Shown here piece by piece: positions 14,983-22,113 of a DNA stretch of 23,625 bases. Each line of letters opens with the position of its first letter. Within the stretch, counting starts at the first letter, position 1. The stretch is from a virus: the IMG/VR virus record IMGVR_UViG_3300025141_000771, positions 1 to 23,625 of that record; one strand, written 5' to 3'. Made by a program: the position numbers and the translations under genes. The notes beneath the pieces were generated by a model. That model did not search any database. It was not told the origin of the DNA and saw only the letters and a list, made by a program, of their open reading frames with translations.

Positions 14983-15459
14983 ATGACTGACAAGAAAAAG
15001 ACACTCCTAAATGAAAGCACCGTACGTCGATTTATGGCATTGGCCGGTGTAGAATCCTTAGTTAATCCATTCTTAGGTAAAGTAAATGAAGCTTTTGATT
15101 CACCAGAAGAGCCCGTGGAAGAAGGTTTTGTCATGTCGACGGTTGATGCCGCTGGTGGCGCTGATGTCGCTGGTGACGCTGATGTCGCTGGTGACGCCGA
15201 TGTCGCTGAAATGGTCCCCGAGCAACAAGAGCTTGAAGAAGCAGAAGAGCTTGAAGAAGCAGAAGAGCTTGAAGAAGCAGAAGAGCTTGAAGAAGCAGAA
15301 GAGCTTGAAGAGGCCCCCATCTCAAAATCTTTGGCAGAATCAATTCTGCGACATATCCCCAATCTTGAAGTCGTCGACGACGAATCCACATTTAAAACTA
15401 CAAGAAAATCTGATATACTACAAGAAGTACTCAGAAGAGTTAAAGAGAAACTTTCTTAA
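14983..15459 (+). CDS. Acidic repeat protein B, paralogue of A
   Basis: A 158-aa protein built like its neighbour. The N-terminal module KKTLLNESTVRRFMALAGVE (5-24) aligns with that of protein A. An acidic middle follows, first with Asp/Ala hexapeptides (ADVAGD, about 54-75) and then LEEAEE repeats (about 83-110). It ends with a helical C-terminus (LAESILRHIPN, then ILQEVLRRVKEKLS). The repeated L-E-E-A motifs resemble prohead-protease sites. As with protein A, a core or scaffold role, or packaging inside the head, is inferred from composition, pairing and motifs. The ribosome site AGAGGTTAAAAA at 14971 is nearly the same as those before 15471 and 18629. Duplication of one ancestral gene followed by repeat expansion explains the pair. 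Confidence 0.85.
   Translation: MTDKKKTLLNESTVRRFMALAGVESLVNPFLGKVNEAFDSPEEPVEEGFVMSTVDAAGGADVAGDADVAGDADVAEMVPEQQELEEAEELEEAEELEEAEELEEAEELEEAPISKSLAESILRHIPNLEVVDDESTFKTTRKSDILQEVLRRVKEKLS
15142..15207 (+). repeat. 18-nt repeats encoding (V/A)D(A/V)AG(G/D)
   Basis: A degenerate unit GTTGATGCCGCTGGTGGC, two identical units GCTGATGTCGCTGGTGAC (15160-15177, 15178-15195) and a 12-nt partial unit. This is a second hexapeptide repeat in the same gene, different in sequence from the LEEAEE repeat but with the same 18-nt period. Confidence 0.9.
15231..15312 (+). repeat. Perfect tandem 18-nt repeats in acidic protein B
   Basis: Four identical units of GCTTGAAGAAGCAGAAGA and a 10-nt partial fifth ending GAG. 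Perfect identity points to recent slippage or recombination. The unit differs from that of protein A mainly at the GCA/GCT codon, so each array has expanded on its own. Confidence 0.95.
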
Positions 15460-15470
15460 GAGAGGTTAAA

Positions 15471-15848
15471 ATGTATGAGTTCCTATGGTTTTTATCCGGA
15501 GCAATATTATATAAATTTCTATCAAAATTATTAGGAATTTATCAATTATCTATACTTTTTCAAGAAATACAGCTTCACGTAATTGCAATGTTGATTGCAG
15601 CCTCACAAGATTTAGAAGGCGCATCTTCAATAAAGCAGGAATTGCTAGCAGAAACTGACATACCATCCGAAGAGTTAGAGGGGCTAAAACTAGTCGACGA
15701 TTCAATAGTGAATGCCTGGAAAAAAGCATCGATGTCTAACTTACAAAGAGTGACGCCAAAAAGCTTTCAATCACTAGTTGGCTTTGAGACGTGGGAGGAG
15801 GCAGTGGATTATTACAATCAATCTGTAAAAAAGGATCTTAGACTTTAA
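15471..15848 (+). CDS. Membrane-anchored hypothetical protein (125 aa)
   Basis: Not recognised by function. The N-terminus (MYEFLWFLSGAILYKFLSKL, continuing LGIYQLSILF) is a hydrophobic stretch of about 20-30 residues that may span or enter the membrane. Next comes an amphipathic segment (IQLHVIAMLIAASQDLE) and a soluble C-terminal part with FETWEEAVDYYNQSVKKDL. The ribosome site AGAGGTTAAA at 15461-15470 is strong and directly follows the stop of acidic protein B, so it belongs to the same transcript. Confidence 0.78.
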   Translation: MYEFLWFLSGAILYKFLSKLLGIYQLSILFQEIQLHVIAMLIAASQDLEGASSIKQELLAETDIPSEELEGLKLVDDSIVNAWKKASMSNLQRVTPKSFQSLVGFETWEEAVDYYNQSVKKDLRL

Positions 15849-15852
15849 AGAA

Positions 15853-16125
15853 ATGGTAGATAAAGATACGCTCATGCAATGGCTACGGGATGAGGGTGCA
15901 TTTTATCGCGATGACAATATTTATTATGCAGATAAAGCTTTTATTGTAAATTCCGTAGTGAAATGGTGTGCCCAAAGAAGTGCCTCTAAGAATATTTCCA
16001 GTGCTGAATTGGATAGATATTTTCATAGTTTACGTCTTTTTTTGCAGAATAAGATTGACATTTATTGGGACGGTGATATAATTAATGTTAAAGTAAAGAC
16101 TCGAAAAGATGAAGATGAAATTTAA
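15853..16125 (+). CDS. Hypothetical protein (90 aa)
   Basis: Not recognised. A soluble alpha/beta protein. A helical N-terminus (KDTLMQWLRDEGAFYRDDNI) leads into a helix around VNSVVKWCAQRS, then YFHSLRLFLQNKIDIYWDGD and a beta-like C-terminus IINVKVKTRKDEDEI. The start lies 4 nt after the previous stop and has only weak purines (AAAGAAA) ahead, so coupled translation is likely. The following 55 nt are the only gap before the amidase gene. Confidence 0.72.
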   Translation: MVDKDTLMQWLRDEGAFYRDDNIYYADKAFIVNSVVKWCAQRSASKNISSAELDRYFHSLRLFLQNKIDIYWDGDIINVKVKTRKDEDEI

Positions 16126-16141
16126 TTTTTAAAAGAAGATT

Positions 16142-16150
16142 TGTTAAAAT
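16142..16150 (+). promoter_or_regulatory. Possible extended -10 before the amidase gene
   Basis: TGT then TAAAAT (16145-16150), followed by GGG, echoes the TGT-TATAAT-GG element at 98-106. It lies in the 55-nt gap before 16181, which then has AGGAAA (16169-16174) as ribosome site. There is no clear -35 box. A weak candidate. Confidence 0.35.
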
Positions 16151-16180
16151 GGGATAAATGATTTAATCAGGAAATTAATT

Positions 16181-17077
16181 ATGGTAGTTAAGGATAAGAT
16201 ATTTTACAATAAGGCATCTGCATCCAAATTGGGATGGGAGCCCTCGTGGTTTGGTGCAAAAGAATTTGATGAAAAATTAGTTACAAACATAAGAAAATTT
16301 CAGAAAGAACATGGCTTGTCAGCGGATGGGCTATGTGGGCCAACGACCTTTCGCAGGGCGAACACGGACTACGAAGCTGGTCTTGAAAAAGAATTTGAAA
16401 ATCTTGAGGGCAATCATTTAATTTGCGAAGGCGAATTGGTACCAATCGACTGGGATAAGGTCGTCAACCTTCGCGACGAAGATAACTTAGCTCTACCAAA
16501 AGGATTTAGAGAGTATAAGAAAAGTAAACGAAATGTTAAAATGATTGTTACTCATTTTGACGTGTGTCTTTCTGCTAAATCTTGTGCTAGAGTGCTAGAG
16601 AAGAAAGGAATTTCTAGTCATTTTGTCATTGACAACGACGGTACAATTTATCAGATGGTCGACACCCAACATGAAGGTTGGCATGCCGGAAACCGCAAAG
16701 TAAATAAAGCTTCCATTGGAATTGATATTTCGAATGCAGTCTATACAAAATATCAAAAATGGTACAGAAGAAAAAACTTTGGGCCGCGGCCACTCCTAGA
16801 AAAAGTAAAAGTACACGGCAGCTATATAAAAGAATGTTTGGGATTCTATCCGGTACAACTTGAAGCATATAAAGCTTTAGTTAAAACCCTCTGCTCCCAC
16901 TACAACATTCCGATACAAATGCCAATGGGTGACGATGGAAACGTTTTACTGGCAGAACACAAAGAAACTAAGGACGGGAAGTTTAGCGGCATTGTAAACC
17001 ACTTTCATGTATCTAGAAATAAATGGGATGCAGCAAATTTAGACTGGGATGAGATGTTGAGCGATCTAAGGGACTAA
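16181..17077 (+). CDS. Endolysin: N-acetylmuramoyl-L-alanine amidase with peptidoglycan-binding domain
   Basis: Cuts the amide bond between muramic acid and the stem peptide, the usual phage endolysin reaction. The N-terminus (about 30-60) is a peptidoglycan-binding type 1 domain (VTNIRKFQKEHGLSADGLCG, PTTFRRA). The amidase_2/PGRP domain follows from about 118 to 285: MIVTHFDVC with likely zinc ligand His125, SSHFVIDNDGTIYQMVDT (145-162), EGWHAGN (165-171), SIGIDISN (178-185) and a C-terminal NHFHVSRNKWDAANL supplying the third ligand (His274 or His276). The length of 298 aa is normal for a modular endolysin. No signal peptide is seen, so it would need a holin; the coiled-coil/TM protein at 20230 is one candidate. 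The SLT enzyme at 4931 cuts a different bond. Confidence 0.92.
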   Translation: MVVKDKIFYNKASASKLGWEPSWFGAKEFDEKLVTNIRKFQKEHGLSADGLCGPTTFRRANTDYEAGLEKEFENLEGNHLICEGELVPIDWDKVVNLRDEDNLALPKGFREYKKSKRNVKMIVTHFDVCLSAKSCARVLEKKGISSHFVIDNDGTIYQMVDTQHEGWHAGNRKVNKASIGIDISNAVYTKYQKWYRRKNFGPRPLLEKVKVHGSYIKECLGFYPVQLEAYKALVKTLCSHYNIPIQMPMGDDGNVLLAEHKETKDGKFSGIVNHFHVSRNKWDAANLDWDEMLSDLRD

Positions 17078-17084
17078 TTATAAT

Positions 17085-18614
17085 ATGGACATTAATAAAC
17101 TAAACGAAAACTATCTCGCATTCAAGTCTCTTGGCTTAAATGGGTTTTTAAAAATAATTGAAGAAGAGATCAATCGGTTTGGCACTCTTGTAACTGAGGC
17201 CGAAGCGCCCATAGAGGCAGATGAAGCATCTGAAGAAAGAGTGATCAAGTTTCCAGCAATTAAAATTACCGAGAACTGGGGCGTGAAAAACACCGAAGAC
17301 CGCGCGATCCTAGAAACTTTAATGAAAAATGTTGAAGGCGGCACCATCGAAGCAAAATTAGCCAGTGTCAACGACTTCATGAATTATCAACCGGGCTTAC
17401 CAGTCCCCAAGATTCTTTCAAACTTAATCTTTTTGCAGATATTTTCAAACATTATTGAAGAATACAACGCTTCAACGGCTGGTTTTCTTTTCGAAGCATT
17501 TTTGGCTGGTTTGTTTTTGGGCGAACAAGTTCAAGATCCAGAGCAGGTCGGTGCTGAAGCTGGTTCTCTTCCAATTGAGGACGTGAATTTGATGATTCGT
17601 AGAGCAATTCAGGCCGGAGATGAAGCAGATGTAGAGGAAGCAATCGTGCCTTATAGTTTAAAGGTACTTAGTCCAGGTACGGACTTGAAAGGGAGTTTTA
17701 AAAACTTGGTTGACTTTTTTGCAGGGGGCCGATCTTCAAAGATTGTTTATTTGGTTGTAACAAAAATGGGCAAAGGCACGCTGGCCTTCAATGAATTTGA
17801 TATTACTCCTGAAAACTTTTTAGATTATATTGGTCACGAAGAATTTAAAATGCAACATAGAATTGAACCAGTAGAGTTTACGTTTGGTGTTGACAGCACT
17901 CCCGCTGCCAATGTAAAAATTACCGCTGGCCCAGCAATGAGAGCTAAAATTGTTAATGGCGAAATTATTCCTAGGCCACCTACCAGACCAAAAGGTCGAT
18001 TTATGCAATACGATGAAATTGAATCAGAAGAGATTATAACACAAAAAATTAATCCCGCGGCCATTTCTGATGAAGTTGCTCTATCAAAAGTCACAGAAAG
18101 CGGAGAAGTTCGTCTAAACCCGGAAGACCTGTTAATAGCCGGTGAAACATATAAAGTTAATGCAAGGGTTGGAGAAAAAGAATATACAACAACTGGACAA
18201 AGAACTGGAACTTCAATGAAATTATATGGCAAGGAAGAGGATCTCTACAGCGCTCTAAAAGCAATGGAGAGAGGCCCAGAATTTTGGGAAGCAATTAAGG
18301 AAAGCCCAGGCTACGAACAGAGAAAGCAATTTCACATTGCACCCGGCTACTTTAGAAAGCAATCTAGAGAGGTTGGCGTGCTCGATTTGTACCCGCCAAA
18401 ACTTATACAAATTGCAAATCAATATGCAAAAGATTTAAGTAATAACTTGATTGCTATTTATAATTCTTTGAGCAGCCTTTCTGTTAATATTAATAAGTTT
18501 TTCCTTGACGTGGATGACGGCGAGATGAGCAGAAATCAACACGGCATGGGTGCCGTCAAAGATGCTGGAAGGTTAAACTATCACACCAAAAAAGCAGTTG
18601 AAAAAACTGAATAA
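17085..18614 (+). CDS. Large hypothetical protein, possible nuclease-like core
   Basis: A 509-aa protein not assigned to a family. Residues 125-212 contain FLFEAFLAGLFLG (Glu137), PIEDVN (Asp166) and YSLKVLSPG (Lys193). The order Glu-helix, Asp, then x-x-Lys on a beta strand is the layout of PD-(D/E)XK nuclease folds, and I recall similar SLK-x-L-(S/T)-P-G proteins in marine phages; the match is suggestive only. Beta-rich segments follow (IVYLVVTKMGKGTLAFNEF; VEFTFGVDS), and the C-terminus is helical with many Asn and Ser. The N-terminus is acidic around residues 38-52. A weak AAGGGA lies 11 nt before the ATG. It stands between endolysin and groEL, with 14 nt to the latter. Confidence 0.85.
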   Translation: MDINKLNENYLAFKSLGLNGFLKIIEEEINRFGTLVTEAEAPIEADEASEERVIKFPAIKITENWGVKNTEDRAILETLMKNVEGGTIEAKLASVNDFMNYQPGLPVPKILSNLIFLQIFSNIIEEYNASTAGFLFEAFLAGLFLGEQVQDPEQVGAEAGSLPIEDVNLMIRRAIQAGDEADVEEAIVPYSLKVLSPGTDLKGSFKNLVDFFAGGRSSKIVYLVVTKMGKGTLAFNEFDITPENFLDYIGHEEFKMQHRIEPVEFTFGVDSTPAANVKITAGPAMRAKIVNGEIIPRPPTRPKGRFMQYDEIESEEIITQKINPAAISDEVALSKVTESGEVRLNPEDLLIAGETYKVNARVGEKEYTTTGQRTGTSMKLYGKEEDLYSALKAMERGPEFWEAIKESPGYEQRKQFHIAPGYFRKQSREVGVLDLYPPKLIQIANQYAKDLSNNLIAIYNSLSSLSVNINKFFLDVDDGEMSRNQHGMGAVKDAGRLNYHTKKAVEKTE

Positions 18615-18628
18615 GAAAAGAGGTAAAA

Positions 18629-20200
18629 GTGTCACGAAAATATGAATCTAATCTAAAACTTCAACAAAAAATTTTAAAAGGCGTTAATATATTAGCCGAT
18701 AATGTAGCTTCTACGCTAGGTCCGCGCGGCCGAAATGTAATACTGCATGATAAAAACAGGGGCAACCCAATCATTACAAAAGATGGAGTCACAGTAGCAA
18801 ATTTTATTGAATTAGAAGACCCGTTTGAAAATGCGGGAGCACAAATTATTAAACAAGCTGCCGCAAAAACAAACTCAGAAGCCGGAGACGGAACCACAAC
18901 CTCGACAGTTTTAGCGAGAGCGATTTTAGATAAAGCCCAAAAATATTTAATTTCAGGTGCACCGCCAATTGAGCTTAAAAAGGGAATTGACAAAGCTGTA
19001 GAAGCTATTGTTAATAATTTAAAAGAAGTCTCTACTTCGATTTCATCCGAAGAAGACATCGCGCACATTGCAACTATTTCTGCGAATGGGGACCCAGCAA
19101 TCGGAAAGTTGATTGCCACAGCGGTTGATTTGGCCGGCAAAGATGGTTCGATAACGATTGAAGAGGCGCGATCTCTTGAAACAAGCTTGGATGTGGTGGA
19201 GGGCTTTCGCTTTGATTCCGGATACCTAGCAACGGCATTTATTACAGACGAGAAACGCGGCGTTGTTAGGTATGAAAATCCATTAATTTTAGTTACAGAC
19301 GAGAGGATTGAATCTGTAGAAGAAATGATGCCAGCTTTGGAGATTGTTGCAAGAGAGGCCCGACCTTGCATAGTTGTTGCTGAGAATATTGAAGGGCAAG
19401 CACTCGCGGCCCTTATAATGAATACTGTTAGGGGTACTTTAAAAATCGCCGCTGTGAAAGCTTCGCGTTACGGAGAGGAAAGAAGAAATATTTTAAAAGA
19501 CCTAGCTACATCGATTGGAGCAACATTAATTAGCAGAGAGAATAACTTGAAAATGAAAGAAGTTAAATTAACCCATTTTGGATCTGCAAAGACTTTTGAG
19601 TGTTCAAAAAACTTTACCACCATTGTTGGCGGGAAAGGGGATACAAAAGATGTTGAAAAAAAGATAGAAAAGTTAAAAGTAGAACTCAGTCAGACGGAGG
19701 ATCTTCATGAATGTGCAAGAATCCAAGAAAGAATTACGAGATTGGCAAGCGGCGTTGCAATCATTAAAGTTGGTGCCGCCACAGAGATCGAAATGATAGA
19801 AAAAAAACACAGGATCGAAGATGCTCTAGAAGCTGTGAAATCAGCACAGCAAGAGGGGATTGTACCAGGAGGTGGAGTCGCGCTAGTCCGGACTTGCAAG
19901 AGCTTGCAAGTAGAAACTGACAATGAAAGTCAAGAACTGGGCGTCAAGATCATATTGGAGGCGGTCAAAGAGCCGGCGCGGCAAATGGCAATTAATGCTG
20001 GCGAATCACCAGATTTAATTTTATCGAAAATAGAGGGTGAAGACGACAACTTAGGAGTAGATTTTACCAACGGCAATGTTATGGACATGCTAGAGGCTGG
20101 GATTATAGATCCAGCTAAAGTTACGCGCTGTGCATTACAAAATGCGGCTTCAGTTGCATCTACATTAATTACAACAAACTCGGCTGTTATTGAGGCCTAG
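18629..20200 (+). CDS. groEL: GroEL-like chaperonin (Cpn60, group I)
   Basis: Forms the ATP-driven folding ring that works with the GroES at 3663. Group I marks are present across the whole length: TLGPRGRNVIL (29-39), the ATP site GDGTTTSTVLA with Asp87, KDGSITIEEA (171-180), VVEGFRFDSGYL (189-200), RIEDALEAVKSAQQEGIVPG (395-414) with Asp398 at the same number as the E. coli catalytic residue, and GGGVAL. The equatorial C-terminus ends at residue 523 without the Gly-Gly-Met tail of bacterial GroEL, and the apical region is diverged, as expected for a phage chaperonin with its own substrates. GTG start with AGAGGT (18619-18624). No groES lies next to it. Confidence 0.96.
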   Translation: MSRKYESNLKLQQKILKGVNILADNVASTLGPRGRNVILHDKNRGNPIITKDGVTVANFIELEDPFENAGAQIIKQAAAKTNSEAGDGTTTSTVLARAILDKAQKYLISGAPPIELKKGIDKAVEAIVNNLKEVSTSISSEEDIAHIATISANGDPAIGKLIATAVDLAGKDGSITIEEARSLETSLDVVEGFRFDSGYLATAFITDEKRGVVRYENPLILVTDERIESVEEMMPALEIVAREARPCIVVAENIEGQALAALIMNTVRGTLKIAAVKASRYGEERRNILKDLATSIGATLISRENNLKMKEVKLTHFGSAKTFECSKNFTTIVGGKGDTKDVEKKIEKLKVELSQTEDLHECARIQERITRLASGVAIIKVGAATEIEMIEKKHRIEDALEAVKSAQQEGIVPGGGVALVRTCKSLQVETDNESQELGVKIILEAVKEPARQMAINAGESPDLILSKIEGEDDNLGVDFTNGNVMDMLEAGIIDPAKVTRCALQNAASVASTLITTNSAVIEA

Positions 20201-20201
20201 G

Positions 20202-20210
20202 CACTATTTA
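20202..20210 (+). promoter_or_regulatory. CACTATTTA element, copy 2
   Basis: CACTATTTAG, two bases after the groEL stop and 20 nt before the ATG at 20230, shares ACTATTTA with the elements at 14248 and 22439. It is followed by TATAC and the GGGGG ribosome site. It may mark a transcription start or processing site. Confidence 0.3.
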
Positions 20211-20229
20211 GTATACGGGGGCTTTATAT

Positions 20230-20517
20230 ATGGCGGCTGATGAATATGGCACGGAAGTAAAAGTCACTTTTGCCGAAATTGGTGGGAAGTTTGATCAAAT
20301 TATGCAAAGTGTAGATACCATTAAAGAAAAGCAAGAAGAAATGGCCGATGACATATCGCACATTAAAGAGGCCGTCTACCATCCAGATGAAGGCCTCTAT
20401 GCTCGCCTGAAAGCCTTGGAAAATTGGCAAAAAACCTCGACGCGCCTTATTTGGATTATAATAAGCTCTGTCGTAGGTATGGCCGCCGCCGCCGCTCTTA
20501 AAATGTTTAATTTCTAA
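20230..20517 (+). CDS. Coiled-coil protein with C-terminal TM segment, holin/XhlA-like
   Basis: A 95-aa protein. The first about 65 residues look like a coiled coil or helical stalk (VTFAEIGGKFDQIMQSVDTI, KEKQEEMADDISHIKE), then AVYHPDEGLYARLKALENWQ, and finally one hydrophobic span (LIWIIISSVVGMAAAAALKM, about 73-92). Stalk, H-x-x-x-G-L-Y/F-x-R-L and a C-terminal TM segment is the layout of XhlA-type hemolysin/holin-associated phage proteins. This makes a lysis helper for the amidase plausible, but the link is from pattern only. Ribosome site GGGGG (20217-20221). It is the last gene before a weak terminator. Confidence 0.78.
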   Translation: MAADEYGTEVKVTFAEIGGKFDQIMQSVDTIKEKQEEMADDISHIKEAVYHPDEGLYARLKALENWQKTSTRLIWIIISSVVGMAAAAALKMFNF

Positions 20518-20525
20518 CATTTTTT
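20500..20525 (+). terminator. Weak rho-independent terminator
   Basis: AAAATGTT (20500-20507) and AACATTTT (20516-20523) form a perfect 8-bp stem around an 8-nt loop, followed by T residues to 20525. The stem is AT-rich and overlaps the stop of the preceding gene, so efficiency may be low. Its placement directly before a strong promoter supports a transcript boundary. Confidence 0.5.
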
Positions 20526-20536
20526 AAAAAAAATAC

Positions 20537-20565
20537 TTGACTACGTTGTGGACTTTTGATATATT
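20537..20565 (+). promoter_or_regulatory. Strong sigma70-type promoter
   Basis: TTGACT (20537-20542), a 17-nt spacer and TATATT (20560-20565), with TG one base before the -10 (an extended -10 as well). Transcription would start near 20572, giving a very short leader over GAGGAG (20572-20577) before the ATG at 20584. It is the only site in the window with both boxes close to consensus and probably serves early or constitutive expression of 20584-22439. Confidence 0.78.
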
Positions 20566-20583
20566 ATATATGAGGAGTATTAC

Positions 20584-20910
20584 ATGAGAGTGAACATAAC
20601 TTATTCTGTGGACTTGGAGGACGTGCCACAAGCCACCGCCAAGCTTATCCACGAAACTAAAGAAGGTTCTCTAAGGCCGTTAACAAAAAAGCTTGACGAG
20701 GCTTTAACCTTATTAAACAAAGAAGATGAAAAAAACGCTACTCGCCTTTTGGACGAAGTGCGCCAAGAACTATCTAAGATTGATTTGAGATTGGCCGATT
20801 GCGTAGACATTCTTTCAGGGTACCAAAACGTTTTGCTGGGGAATGCAGAGGGCCACGAAGACTTAGAGGGGCCAGTAGAAGCGAAAGAGGTTCCAAATGA
20901 AAAAGGGTGA
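20584..20910 (+). CDS. Hypothetical helical protein (108 aa)
   Basis: Not recognised. Starts with a short beta-like segment MRVNITYSVDLEDVPQ and continues as charged helices (KLIHETKEGSLRPLTKKLDE, then ALTLLNKEDEKNATRLLDEV), likely a coiled coil, with an acidic tail (GHEDLEGPVEAKEVPNEKG). First gene behind the promoter at 20537, with the strong GAGGAG at 20572-20577. Its end overlaps the next gene by 14 nt. Confidence 0.75.
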   Translation: MRVNITYSVDLEDVPQATAKLIHETKEGSLRPLTKKLDEALTLLNKEDEKNATRLLDEVRQELSKIDLRLADCVDILSGYQNVLLGNAEGHEDLEGPVEAKEVPNEKG

Positions 20911-21133
20911 TTTAATTTATGTGCCGGCAGAAACAAGGCTGCTTCAGTACAACAAAGAAGTAAAGGACGTTGACCCTGAAAAAACTTACATTGGCCCCAC
21001 GCCAATTAAATTCAATAGACTAACCAAGCCTTTAAATTTATTGTTAATTGAAGAAAATGCAGGAAATGAATGCGTGAAAGTCTGGTATCAGGGCGAAGAG
21101 TGGTTTGTAGAGAAAAAAAATATTAGGATATAG
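20897..21133 (+). CDS. Small hypothetical protein, beta-rich (78 aa)
   Basis: Not recognised. MKKGDLIYVPAETRLLQY and the closing VKVWYQGEEWFVEKKNIRI suggest a small SH3-like beta barrel, a common fold of small phage proteins. The overlap with the previous gene and the upstream purines GAAAGAGG support coupled translation in the operon from 20537. Confidence 0.72.
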   Translation: MKKGDLIYVPAETRLLQYNKEVKDVDPEKTYIGPTPIKFNRLTKPLNLLLIEENAGNECVKVWYQGEEWFVEKKNIRI

Positions 21134-21141
21134 GAGAAAAT

Positions 21142-21441
21142 ATGATTAAATTAGTGGAGGTATGCGAATTGTTAAAGGCATCGAAATCGGCCCAACAGCA
21201 ATTTACATTAAGAGAGATATTTATAAACCCAAAGCATGTGGTGTCGCTAAGGGAGGAGCCATCGTACGCACAGAAGCTCAAAGAGGGGCGACTACCGGGC
21301 GAATTAGATTCTAGGCAACGATTCACTCGATTGACTTTGGACAGAGGTCAAGTTGGTTTAGACGTAATCGTTGTAGGTTCTGCAAATATGATAGAATCCA
21401 AGATGAGAATGAATGGAGAAAAGCATGTCCTCCACGATTAA
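21142..21441 (+). CDS. Hypothetical protein (99 aa), FlbD-like beta pattern
   Basis: Not recognised with confidence. REIFINPKHVVSLREEP followed by RFTRLTLDRGQVGLDVIVVG and MIESKM recalls the arrangement of FlbD-like and similar small phage proteins (strand with I/L-N-P-x-x-I, strand with T-x-L, strand with V-x-V/E-S), while a loop of about 20 residues is inserted. The ATG has GGAG (21132-21135) upstream. The 3' end overlaps the glutaredoxin gene by 17 nt. Confidence 0.72.
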   Translation: MIKLVEVCELLKASKSAQQQFTLREIFINPKHVVSLREEPSYAQKLKEGRLPGELDSRQRFTRLTLDRGQVGLDVIVVGSANMIESKMRMNGEKHVLHD

Positions 21442-21688
21442 AAGACATTTTATTTTATGGACGAAAAGAGGTTGTCCATATTGCGATGCAGCCGCCGCTA
21501 TTTTGCTTGAATCCGATCACACCTTTACCGTTTTTGAAATGAGCGGCAGCTTAGAACAGTTAGAAAAAGTTCAAAAACAGCACCAGTGGGCGACCGTGCC
21601 GTTAATTATTGAACAGTGCTCAAATGGCGAAAACAGTTTCATTGGAGGATATTCAGATTTAGAAAAATACTTGGAGATTATTAAATGA
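21425..21688 (+). CDS. Glutaredoxin
   Basis: A small thiol-disulfide oxidoreductase (87 aa from the ATG at 21425). The fold is visible: a first strand RHFILWTKR, the redox motif CPYC (Cys17, Cys20), the cis-proline strand ATVPLII and the glutathione-contact FIGGYSDLEKYL. The ATG at 21425 is preferred over 21413 because GGAGAA (21415-21420) stands just ahead. It could provide electrons for the phage ribonucleotide reductase at 1508, whose C-terminal Cys pair needs reduction, as T4 NrdC does for T4 reductase. The genes are 18 kb apart and possibly under different promoters. Confidence 0.9.
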   Translation: MSSTIKRHFILWTKRGCPYCDAAAAILLESDHTFTVFEMSGSLEQLEKVQKQHQWATVPLIIEQCSNGENSFIGGYSDLEKYLEIIK

Positions 21689-22113
21689 TAGAATGCAAAT
21701 TGATACCAATGGCCGAGCACTCAGCTAGCTCTTCGCGGCTAAAAAAGGTTAGATATGGTTTATATTCCAATTCGTTTCACTGGTCTGTGCCTGGCTTTGG
21801 GCGAAAGCAGTGGGTTGTAGTTGTCAACATTGATGTGGACCACGGAAAGCATGTTGAAGAAGGTAGGACCATCGAAGAAATTGTGGCCGGCTGCATAGAG
21901 CATCTAAACACGCCGCCAAAAAGCAAGTACGGCAGGGTGCGAAAAAGAAAGCCATTGTACGGTACGTTTCACGAAAGACCGCATAGAGCGAAATTAATAG
22001 AAAAAGGTAGCAAGACATACATACAGGCTTTGTTGGTGGTCGACCAGAAGAAAAGTCGGCACTTTTGGGGGGAGGGGCCAGTAGCCAAGACCAAGAGAAG
22101 AAAAAAGGGATGA
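21685..22113 (+). CDS. Hypothetical basic protein (142 aa)
   Basis: Not recognised. Contains RYGLYSNSFHWSVPGFGRKQ and a beta-like WVVVVNIDVDHGKHVEEG, a helix TIEEIVAGCIEHLN, and a strongly basic tail (VAKTKRRKKG). The basic end and several Arg/Lys clusters (KYGRVRKRKP) suggest nucleic-acid contact. It overlaps the glutaredoxin stop by 4 nt (ATGA). Confidence 0.74.
   Translation: MIECKLIPMAEHSASSSRLKKVRYGLYSNSFHWSVPGFGRKQWVVVVNIDVDHGKHVEEGRTIEEIVAGCIEHLNTPPKSKYGRVRKRKPLYGTFHERPHRAKLIEKGSKTYIQALLVVDQKKSRHFWGEGPVAKTKRRKKG

Noticed and set aside
14381-15312. The regular repeats as a CRISPR array
   Set aside because: The units are 18 nt, contiguous without spacers and encode a continuous hexapeptide in frame.
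17079-17084. TATAAT directly before the ATG at 17085 as a promoter
   Set aside because: Transcription would start inside the gene, no -35 is present and the spacing makes no sense; probably chance in AT-rich DNA.
18661-19371. A 236-aa minus-strand frame inside groEL
   Set aside because: The plus strand encodes a full-length GroEL with all motifs. The antisense frame has Ser/Ala-rich random composition and no start signal.
20500-20583. The AT-rich gap as a replication origin
   Set aside because: It is fully explained by a hairpin terminator and a promoter. No iterons or DnaA-like boxes are seen.
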